A DNA stretch of 64,000 nucleotides from contig NC_092405.1 of the NCBI RefSeq assembly GCF_009017415.1, forward strand, positions 682,001 to 746,000, in the 5' to 3' direction. A program made the position numbers and the translations under genes. Below the pieces are notes generated by a model. It did not search any database and was not told the origin of the DNA. It worked only from the letters and a program-made list of their open reading frames with translations. Source of the stretch: Aspergillus flavus (Eukaryota > Ascomycota > Eurotiomycetes > Eurotiales > Aspergillaceae). The first letter of the stretch is position 1, and each line of letters starts with the position of its first letter. Shown here piece by piece: positions 1-9,202 of the stretch.

Positions 1-2219
1 GATCCTTATCTTGTTTGTCAGTATACGTAACATCCCAGTAAGTCGCGTCACTTATTGATAGATGTCAGTGGCAGTGTTACTAGTAGTAATAGCATAAGGT
101 TTGAGCCTGGCGAGAGTCGTGAGATGAACTCTGTGTCAGGTTGTATTCCTGAGTATTTTTGTCCAAGATAATGACCAATGCCGAAGGTCTAGTTTAGCAA
201 ATATTGAATTTCAATTATAGAAGATAAGGTGGGAGTTGGGTCTAATACTATGTAATGGCGTAGCTAATATTCCTAGCAGTCTTGTGACTCTTTTACCAAA
301 TGATGGGCTCTGCCAAGTCAGAGACTCTTAGAACAAACAGATGAACAAGCATACCATGGTTTGTGAGGAGCAATCGAAACTAATTCAGGAGTCCAGTCCA
401 TGGCAGTACACGATCCATGACTAACTCACTAATTACCTGCTACGAGACCCTTATATCTGCAAATACTCAAACACCGGCCTTCCTCCGGATATCCGCCGAA
501 TATCGTTACTTCAAATCAAGTGAATCTTAGGTTCTTTCGTGAAGGGATATACAGTGTATGTAGAGCTGATCTGGAGTGCATAAGTGGGGAGAATCTCCAG
601 AACCATTCAGCAGTTGATTCAATGTTGACACACCGACTATGAACATCTTTTAGAGCCGTGGCAAAAGTCAATCAGTTGTCATCGCGAGTTGTTCCGAGCC
701 AACACATTATTGTCGCGTGCTAGACAATGATTGCGTCAGTATATTTTCAGTCCTAAGAGCTAGCTATCGCTTGCGACGCGCTACTGCATGCTACCTGGCA
801 ATAGCATCATTTTTCGATTAACCAGGAGGCAGACTGGAGAAACTTGCCCGAGTCATTCACTTCGCCAGGAGGGGTGACGAGTGACGTTCGGTGAGTTAGC
901 GTCCTACTAGACGCATTCGATCACCGGCTATATACCGAGACCCTAGGATCTACGCAATGTTAGAGGGGGCCGCCTTCTCGTCAGTGATGACCTAAATCTC
1001 TCCGACTTCGGAGGCAGGTTAAGTCTATTTACGGAGTAGAACTGGCGCTTTTTGGAAAGCTGGTAGTGGCCGTGAGGGTTCCTGATTCAGCCGAAACATA
1101 TCCGTGATTTAACCACAACCTATCTCTGCAGCTCGCTCCATGACCCACATGATACGATAGTGAGCACCAATTTGGCGATACTAACGATGGTTTTATGGCG
1201 TTGCAAAATGTCCTCTCGTGTCCACGGTCCTTCTGCAGGTTCTCGGCTCGAGTAAAAGCCCAACAAGGCGGGCAAGTCTCAACGAGGATAGGGTATCGCT
1301 TTTCCGCCTGGGCTTTGTTTAGCACGGCGTGTCCGTACATGAGAAACCTTCGTGCCATCTCACCGGAAAGGTCATGGCGCTGGTTGATCCATGCGAGGTC
1401 TAACAAATAAGGGGTCTTTGACATGATGAAAGGGTCTGAAACGCGCGGCATCTAACTTGACATTAAAGTCAGTGCGTTTCAATACCGAAGTCGGTAGAGA
1501 TTGCCCTGCCCCACTGTCTTCCACATGGTCTGTCTGTTTAATTATCTAGATGCTTGGTGCAGTGTCTTTTTTCTTACCTTCTTTTACTGCTCGGAGTAGG
1601 ACTTGATTTCCGGTGTGAATATCAGAAACCTGGTTGTTTTCATTGGTTGCGTTCAATATACTTTCTCTAGTGAGTCGCTGTTGTAGTTCCAGTTAATGAA
1701 GATTGATTACAAAAATTTAGTCACATAGCAATATGCATTGTCTTGCTCAACCTTTCTTGTTAATTATAATTGTGGATAATATATTTCTCTCCTTTGATTC
1801 ACAGAGAGAAAAAAATTTCTTCGCATTGAGAGGAAGAGAGAAAAGGAGAAGATTGTTTGGGTAGCATCTAAGATAAATGAGGGAGCAGGCACCATACATA
1901 CAGTACGCGAAAAGGTAACCGTGATAATAGTCGGACCATTGAAAATAGCAACAAGCGGGAGGGGAGGAGAATTGACCAAAGAAATCGATGAACGAATAAA
2001 ATCCAAAACAACATGACCCGAGAAAAGAAGCTCCTCCGAGACGCTCCGCCGGGGGAGGTGGATAGAAGCAGTAAAAAGCATCATCCGGTGGTACTGTACC
2101 AATTGTACCAATAATACGACTGACCTCCAGCGTCACATCGTTTGGGAGATGGTCGCATTCGCTCCGTCCAACGGCAGCGGCTCTTCTACCTTACTATCAA
2201 TCATATTAATCTACTAGAC
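1..2219. other. Region without a supportable gene
   Basis: Mixed-composition sequence with no convincing coding exon. The longest open stretches (around 1029-1451, open on both strands) look like chance ORFs, with no recognisable motif. I see no tRNA, transposon termini or long repeat here. Confidence 0.5.
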
Positions 2220-3216
2220 TAACCTTCGTCTTATTTCCCTTTCCTGTCCACATCGTCTCTTTATTATTTTTCGCGCTCTCTCTCTCTGCCACTTCCTATT
2301 TCATTTTCTGGGCCTCGTCTCCGGTGTGGAGACTTGGCCATATATTTCCCGTATCCACTGGCTGGTCTTGTTTGTTCCTTTTCATTTTGATTTTACTTCG
2401 CATGATCGTGCTAGTTTAAATATAGTACTTAATTGACTCCTTCCCTGTCTTCTCCGTCATACCTACTGTGTACCCACATCTACTGTAACATTTTACACTC
2501 ACACTCACATATACACTCTCTACTGCTGCCTTCAGCGACGTCAACAATTACTACATAGATTCTACTACTCTTTTACTTCGGGTGAGTGCAACCACTTTGT
2601 GCGAGGTAAGTAGCGACCATTTTCTTCTAGGCCTGGCCACCCTCTCTGATAAGGTTTTCTTACTTGGTGCGTGCGTTGAAGCTCCCTGCATTATGATCGT
2701 CGAGATTGTTGCTTCTTGTTGCCCGCAGGATTTCGTTTTCCATCATTCCACTGCAGATACGCGTCATCACAGTTGATACCATTGAATGTCTACATCTTTA
2801 CTATTCTAATTTAACGCGATACCGAGACTGACATTCATTTCTCATATTCCAGCTCCAGAGCGCACGATTGCGAAAGTGCCCCACACGCTTGACCGCACTC
2901 CGTATTCACTCCTGGTCGCAAGTGGAATCTCAAATAAGGTTACTCCATAACTCCCCCGGATTCCTTCAAGGCATGCACCTTATCGCTCAAACCCCAGTCC
3001 TCATTCCGGTCCCTTAGATCCTTCCCACTCGTAAACATTCCGCGATACAAGAGCAAGTAAACACAAAAGCCCAAACTCCGTTCCCCACGGCGACTTGACC
3101 GGACGACTTGTTTGCTCGAAAGTCGCACAAGTCGACTTCCACCGGTGCGCAATTATTCTACACTTCGGCTCTCCGTGAATTTCTCCCTTTTCTTCCTTCG
3201 AGGTTTCCGTTTCACA
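2220..3216 (+). promoter_or_regulatory. Probable promoter and long 5' leader of the hexokinase-like gene
   Basis: Positions 2220-2540 are rich in C and T runs on the + strand, a common composition just upstream of fungal transcription starts. Splice-like signals follow: GTGAGT at 2581 and GTAAGT at 2605 as possible donors, and CCCGCAG near 2729 and TATTCCAG near 2851 as possible acceptors. This suggests one or two introns in a long untranslated leader. That is inference; only RNA data can fix the start site and leader introns. No other gene is visible before the ATG at 3217. Confidence 0.4.
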
Positions 3217-5194
3217 ATGGCTCCGATCACTACGGCAGCTGCAGAAAAGACGAAGCAAGAAGAATATGATGATATACATGAGGACCCTATTGAGGATGAG
3301 GAGGATGAGGGTTCCGACCTAGACCCTTCTCAGAGGGAGTACCTGGAGCATCATCGCAAACTTGATCAATTCCTATCGCCTTTGTCTCTTGATGAAGCGG
3401 TTCTATACAAACTTGCGCGTCGCTTCTCTAGCGTGTATCGTGATCTGGCCCTACACTCAGAAGAACAGTTTCTGCCGACGCCAGTGACGCACTTGCCCAC
3501 AGGCTTGGAGACAGGACGTTATTTAGCCATCGATGTCGGGGGAAGTAACCTACGAGTCGCCTTCATTGAGCTGTTGGGGGATGCTGCCAATTCTGATATC
3601 GGGTCCACGGATGCCTCAGAGCAATCGACCACCATTCGAAGAGCACAAAGACAGCGCGTGAGACGAACATTGGAGAAAGCGTGGCCTATCCAGGAGCACC
3701 TAAAGATGGACAACGCAGAGGACCTGTTTTCTTGGATTGGTGATCGTATTGCGGAAGTGGTAGCCGAAAGTTTGACTTCGGATGCTACCAAAGGCAAGGT
3801 CCCCGAAGAATTAGAGATGGGAATCACATTCAGTTTTCCGATAATGTAAGTTCTGGTGCGATCTTGGTTATACTGGTCACGGATGCCGCCAGTAGTTTCC
3901 ACCAATATAGGACCGAACGCCAAACTATATACAGCTAACAACGATTAGGCAGGAATCATTGTCAGAGGCTACGTTGATGCCGATGGGTAAAGGTTTCGCC
4001 ATTACATCGGATCTTAACCTTCGCAATATCCTTCTTAGTGGCTATGAGAGACACACAAGACGTCCGGACGATGAAGATGAACCTTCTTCCAAGCGCCGGA
4101 AACTTTTCGCTCTACCAAAACTCAAGATTGCTGCCATCACGAATGATGCCGTCGCTACGCTGGCATCTCTGGCTTATGCTGTCAAGTCGTTACCCAACAG
4201 CCGGGTCGCTATGGGTATCATCGTAGGCACGGGATGCAATGCGACAATTCCAATGAAACTGAGTTCTTTGCATGAAACGAAGGCCAACCATGTGAAGTCG
4301 AAAGATTCAGAGGCAGTAGAGACGGTCATTAACACTGAGTGGACTCTTGCCGGCAGCGCACCTCCCTTAAAGGAACTCGATATAATAACTAAATGGGATA
4401 TTGAACTGGACAGGGCATGTGCACGACCTGGTTTCCAGCCATTTGAGTACCTGACTGGTGGTCGGTACATCGGTGAACTTATTCGGCTCATCCTTTTTGA
4501 CTATCTCACCAACGTTAGGGGATTAGCTTCGAAGGAACTCCCTGCCAATCTCGTCCAAGAGTATGCATTAACGACTACATACATTTCAGATAATGTTGCT
4601 CGTGCTAGGTCGGACCTGGAACTTGCGGATGTGTTGAATCACTCTCTACCTTCCCCAGAAAGCAGTGAGTGGCAATGGGATGCTGTGTGCGCCGGTGCCT
4701 TTCGGAAGATTGCCCGGACCGTACAAAAACGAGCAGCGGGCTTGATTGCTGCAGCAGTAGTAGGGTTACTCGCCTGCGCGAACGAAATTGAGTTGAAAGT
4801 GGAGAGCACTGAAAACTCACCACAACCCTCTAGCGCTGCATCTCCTGAGCACAATGGCGGGGCTGACGTCACGGCTGTAACAAACTTCTTATCACCATCT
4901 ACGTCGAAAGTATCAACAAACGCACAAAGAGGCAACGGGCCAATTGTTCCGGTTTTATCGCCCACTCCTACGCCGGCGGATTGGCAATCGGGTCCTGAAG
5001 AGCTTGTCGTCGCTTACACGGGCGGAATCATTCAACACTATCCTAATTTCAAGAACATGTGTCAGCAATTCATTGACCGTCTCATCATGAGAACTGGGCC
5101 GCAGAAGAGCGGGAAATCGGTCTTCTTGCGCGAAGTTTCCGATGGTGGTGTCATTGGCGCTGGAGTTCTGGCGGGAATGGTAGCTAACCGGTGA
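3217..5194 (+). CDS. xprF: Hexokinase-like regulatory protein (XprF/HxkC type)
   Basis: Two exons, 3217-3845 and 3949-5194, with a GTAAGT..TTAG intron, give 624 residues. That is longer than a catalytic hexokinase (about 490) and close to the roughly 615 I recall for Aspergillus XprF/HxkC, a hexokinase-family regulator of extracellular protease production under carbon starvation that is reported to lack kinase activity. The N-terminus is very acidic (residues 16-36). Hexokinase landmarks are present: DVGGSNLRV (106-114), FSFPIMQE across the splice, GKGF, and NDAVATL with its Asp near 276. GTGCNATIPM, INTEW and a glutamate before LTGGRYIGE also match. Deviations: the usual INDTVGTL Thr is Ala, and the C-terminal adenosine/phosphate loop (usually ADGS) reads AYTGG. 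Insertions include a basic SSKRRK stretch and a Ser/Thr-rich segment near the C-terminus. A paralogue such as HxkD is possible, but length favours XprF/HxkC. Confidence 0.8.
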
Positions 5195-5785
5195 TCCTTG
5201 AGGAACCTTCCATCTCTCTCATTTATGCGATACGATCTTTACATTTGTAGAATGTCTCCGGGTGAGCGCCGTGGTTCATTGGAGTTCGTAATTTGTCTGG
5301 GCGATAGAGGCGCTTGTTTAATTGAGTAAGGCGTTCTATACTAGTGGTCCCTTGCTTCCTTGCTAATTCTGCATTATTATCTATACGACATGGTCACCCC
5401 TTTATCTCAAATTGCGTTTATTAGAATGAAGTACATAGCCGATCACACTCGCAGTTTACTTGATCGACTCCCAAATCGAGCGTTTCGACCAGTTCTTCAA
5501 CACAGTAGATGGCCCAAGCCGCTCAGAGCAAGAGGATTATTTGGGTGATTGGGGTAAGTTTCTTAGTGTCGTATAGCGTTCTGTGGCACCCAGGAAGAGG
5601 GGTACTGCCATGGGTCTTTGTCCAGCATTCATCTGTGCTTTGGATATAGAACTTTCACCGTCATTCAGGCCGAAATACCGGCTAAGATGACGTTCACGTC
5701 AATGACAGTCTCTTCGGCTTCATATTTGTAGCTAGGAGCTGCAGTCAGCCGCTGCTCAAGAGGTGGCAGACTTCTCGGTGGTCGT
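5195..5785. other. Convergent intergenic region
   Basis: About 590 bases between two genes that point at each other. It should hold both 3' UTRs. I see no coding exon, tRNA or repeat. Confidence 0.5.
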
Positions 5786-6195
5786 TCAAATGTAGCGGAA
5801 CATATTATTTCGAACACTTCTCTTCATGGCACTAGGCTTGCCATCTTCGTATTCTATTCCAGAGGCTCCTCCCCCGCCAGACATCTGCTCTAATTTTTGG
5901 CGAAGCTCCTCGTCGGCTTGTGAAACAGTCTTGGCCTTTTCTGGCTTCACTTTCTTGCCAGTTTGGGATGTTAAATTATCCTTTGCCGTGGTCTCTAGCT
6001 GTTTGCTTGACTCATATGATGCACCTGCTAGTTCCATTAGGCTGAAGATCTTTAAGAACAGTACCAATGCTTAGACAAACCTTTCTTGGTATCGTGTAAC
6101 CTTTGCGCAGTGGAGGATATTTGTCTAAGAGGAGAATATACCGATTGCACTGGGAGGAACCTCGCGGGAACCCGCAATAGTGGTACTTTCTTCAT
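5786..6195 (-). CDS. Small protein with mitochondrial-type presequence (unrecognised)
   Basis: Two exons on the minus strand, 6195-6081 and 6024-5786, are separated by a 56-nt intron (donor GTTTGT, acceptor TAGCAG) and give 117 residues. The intron joins the frames exactly, giving ...DTKK-GASYESS.... The first 30 or so residues are basic, hydroxylated and almost free of acids (MKKVPLLRVPARFLPVQ...), as in a mitochondrial targeting peptide. The middle is Lys/Glu-rich and helix-like. A glycine run (SGGGGASG) precedes the C-terminus KRSVRNNMFRYI, which looks like a conserved motif. I do not recognise the family. In-frame ATGs slightly upstream (MSEIGIMISQ) could add residues, but the chosen start gives the cleanest presequence. 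The gene diverges from the TFIIA gamma gene. Confidence 0.65.
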
Positions 6196-6406
6196 TTGAC
6201 TGATCATGATACCAATTTCAGACATTATCATTACTGTAAATTCTTCTGAAATTAAGCTTGTCAATCATATTGATGTAATAACCTGGACAGTGGTCACATG
6301 ATATCAACTGTGTATCACGTGCAGATACTCCCCACGACGGGCCATATCACTCAGGCAACTCTCACCAAGTCCAATTACCTCCATCGATCGCTCCATACTC
6401 GGCACC
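6196..6406. promoter_or_regulatory. Shared 211-bp divergent promoter
   Basis: Only 211 bases separate the start codons of the small mitochondrial-type protein (-) and TFIIA gamma (+). Both promoters and 5' UTRs must lie here or overlap. The region contains TCACATGATA and TATCACGTGCAGA; the latter includes a CACGTG E-box core at 6316-6321. A coordinating role for that motif is inference. Confidence 0.45.
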
Positions 6407-6891
6407 ATGAGCAACGCACAAGCATATTACGAGCTTTATCGCGGGAGCAGGTACTGACTAGCCAGCCTGATGTGCTCAACCATTTACTAACCCGTTTTTT
6501 AATCTAGCCTGGGCCTGTCCCTTACCGACACCCTCGATGACTTGATCAATGATGGCCGAATCGAGCCCCAGCTCGCCATGAAGATTCTTTCCACTTTCGA
6601 TCGAGTGATCACCGAGGTTCTCGCAGACAAAGTGCGCGCCAGGCTAACTTTTAAGGTACATATATCCTGCGGATCATCGTATCAGAGGAGTCGCGCCAGC
6701 CTCGTTTGTCAAGTATCAAAGGCTAACAGAGCTTCTCTCAACAGGGCCACCTGGATACATATCGCTTCTGCGACGAAGTATGGACATTCCTCATCAAAGA
6801 CGTCACCTTCAAACTGGACAACCAGACGACCGTACAAGCGGATAAAGTGAAGATTGTTAGCTGCAACAGCAAGCGCCCCGGCGAGGCATAG
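6407..6891 (+). CDS. TOA2: Transcription initiation factor IIA, gamma (small) subunit
   Basis: Three exons, 6407-6450, 6508-6655 and 6745-6891, give 112 residues, the normal size for TFIIA gamma/Toa2. The protein starts [17 protein letters not shown] and continues with a helical bundle (LTDTLDDLI, a segment rich in [19 protein letters not shown], then [10 protein letters not shown]). The C-terminal beta-barrel part follows ([19 protein letters not shown], then [10 protein letters not shown]). These are diagnostic for the family. The product pairs with the TFIIA alpha/beta subunit and stabilises TBP on DNA during RNA polymerase II initiation in the nucleus. Introns have GTACTG and GTACAT donors with CTAG and ACAG acceptors, and frames close exactly. 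Confidence 0.95.
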
Positions 6892-7433
6892 CGACATATC
6901 GTTCCCAGACATTCATGGCTCTTTTGTGCATTTTTGTTTCCCTTGGGTCCTGTTTCCTGGACCGGCGTTATGATAATGTCAGCATCGGGTTGACTGGAGC
7001 ATGGATTTCTTGATATTAGGGGTTTTTCTGTGGCGTTGGGGACACAACATTAATTGCATGTGTATTACAAATCTTGCTGTGCAATAGAACAAATCGATAC
7101 CCAAGATGGACGCGGGTTTTTCTACAACTTGTTCCGTACGGATAGGGAGTAAAATCTTCTAGGATTCAAGTAGTGAGGTTTTACCCTCATTTAAGTTGTC
7201 CTCTCCCCCAGATGGATCAAGTCAAGAGAATATTACCTTACTACATTCAGTAAAGTGATCATGCGGAGGCGGGGCGGTAACCCTCCCGCGTCCCGTCATC
7301 TCTTATCGCGCCTCATTCGCGTCCCATTTCTGCCCGCACTCAATTTCTGTAAGCTTCAAGAAGAGTGAACCGAGAATGACAGTCGATTAAATCTAGTCTA
7401 GTCGTGGCACAGCGTCACCGAACATCAGACAAG
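6892..7433. other. Intergenic region between two + genes
   Basis: About 540 bases holding the TFIIA gamma 3' end and the next gene's promoter. I see no additional gene. Confidence 0.5.
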
Positions 7434-8672
7434 ATGCCTCGCACGCTACCATGGCTCACCGGCACAGGAAACGGCAAAAGCAGCAAAGACTCCAAGCCAA
7501 AGCGAGTGGTAAAAGAGAAAAGCGACAAAAACAATGACAGCGATGCGACTCCCAGAGCGAGAGCGCGCGATTCTAGTCCGAAGAAACGAGACTTCTTCAG
7601 ATCATGTATAGTATAGAGGGGAAATGGGAAGCATCAAAACTAACATTCTAGTATAGCCCCGACTCCGCCATCGTCTCCCATTCACCGCTGTCCATCGGAA
7701 GAGTCCGTTTTCCTTTACCCTTTCCGCTAGCCAAGCTCAAGGAAACATTGTTAATTTGGGGAATCGATTATAATTAGGTTTCTAATTGAGGGTCTATCGA
7801 ACGATGATCTTTACATTATGGTTGAAGACGAGTTCAACGCCGTGGCCCAATCCTTTACTCAACATCTTCACTATGCTGAATACGCTAAGCGCAAAAAAGA
7901 GGTTAAATTACAGAATGCTGCGGCGATTCAGAATCTGGCTAGGCCGACCGATGGGGTAACGCCTGTTAGCGACGTCACCAGACGGAGAGATGCTGCCGAT
8001 GCGCTTTCCGCACGTCAGAAAGCTGGGCTTGAACAGGTACAGAGTAAACGGCCGCAGGTGGATTCAGAAGAGGAGAATGAAGAGATTGAGGATGAAACGT
8101 GGGCGGGAACATCACTACATGGTCTGATGATGAGTCCTAGGAAGGCAAGGTCATTGGTAGGTATGCAGGGAATCAAGTCATCGACAAGGGCGGCAGCGGG
8201 ATTTTCACAGTCGTCTGGCACGGGGAGAGATTCAGCAGCAATTAATAGTTCGCCACCAAGAATATATGAAGCAGCCAAAAGTATTGATGTTGACGAAACA
8301 GCTTCGGAAGACGATGACTTAGATCTACAATATGAAACACCGAGGCCCACTCAGAAAGCACGTCTCATTAGTTCTGATTCGATGTCGTCGAATTCTCGGC
8401 ATAGCCCTTTGACCCCTACAAAGGACCGGGGGAGGAAAATGCAGTCTATCAATGCTAGATACAAGACACCAACCGCTACCCAATCCAAAAGGAGATTGCT
8501 TTTTGATGATGATTTTGTTGAGCTGCCAGAGCTACAAAATTCAGACGTACAAGTACAGGGTCGAGGTTCTTCACCGTCTATTAGGAAAACCCGACGGGAA
8601 ACTCCACCCCGTGGGAACAATCCGCAGTCGAAGAAATCGCGTCTCAACGAAGTTCCAACTTTCCTGCTTTGA
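7434..8672 (+). CDS. Unrecognised nuclear-type protein, 370 residues
   Basis: Three exons are inferred: 7434-7605, 7657-7702 and 7778-8672. They join as ...KKRDFFRSSPTPPSSP... and ...CPSEE-FLIEGLSNDDL.... The second donor (GTCCGT) is non-consensus, so that junction is less sure than the first. The N-terminus is Lys/Ser/Asp-rich and basic. The best-ordered segment is residues 75-130, with GLSNDDLYIMVEDEFNAVAQ followed by a His/Tyr-rich helix (TQHLHYAEYAKRKKE). The remainder is low-complexity: Ser/Pro-rich with acidic patches (SEEENEEIEDE) and several SP/TP sites plus basic stretches near the C-terminus (KKSR). This composition suggests a disordered nuclear protein, possibly cell-cycle phosphorylated. 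I cannot name the family. It converges with the next gene, leaving 125 bases. Confidence 0.65.
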
Positions 8673-8797
8673 ATCCGCAGATGGTTTAAGCGAGATGATT
8701 TTACAGCCAATCCGGCGCCCATTGATTCCATTCTGGTGGCGCAACTCCTGAGGTTCAGCAAGCCAGGCATTCCCGTGCCGGCTTTGAGCAAACAGCC

Positions 8798-9202
8798 TCA
8801 GTCTTCGTGTTCTGAGACTGGCCGGGCTACTCTGACACTCAGTCTTCGGACGTTGTTCTTGATTCGTTGACGAGCTGAGGGTTCACGCTCCAAGGTCTTG
8901 ATCATTGAATCCTTCTCTAGGGAAGAGCTGTGGCTATGTAATGTTTGAGCACTGTGAACGGCATTGTCAGAAACAGTCTCTCGGAGTTTGGTGCTAACAT
9001 GTACTGACTCGTCATCTGGGAAGAAAGTCGGCATTTCCTCCTTGCGGAAGTTGGTTGGGGGCCCCTGAATTCGTTGTCAGTTGCAATTTCCAGGCCAAGT
9101 CTTAGTTTGAAGACCTCTACTTACGATTTCCAATGCCTTGTGATGCGAGTCACGCTGGAATGGGGCCTTAACCAGTCGACCAATCTGCCGGAAACACTCC
9201 AT
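8798..9202 (-). CDS. Small unrecognised protein, 114 residues
   Basis: Two exons, 9202-9125 and 9064-8798, flank a 60-nt intron with a consensus GTAAGT donor and TTCAG acceptor. The joined frame reads MECFRQIGRLVKAPFQRD...ALEI-GPPTNFRKEEMPTFFPDDE.... The protein is hydrophilic, Ser/Glu-rich in the middle, and ends in a basic stretch (RQRIKNNVRRLSVRVARPV) and an acidic tail. There is no signal peptide or membrane segment, and I do not recognise a domain. The first 30 residues look the most constrained, in the style of short fungal-specific proteins. Support is the exact intron fit with consensus sites and an ATG in the right place. Confidence 0.55.

Noticed and set aside
1029..1451. 140-codon minus ORF overlapped by a + ORF
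   Set aside because: No motif, no splice context, and open on both strands; most likely chance.
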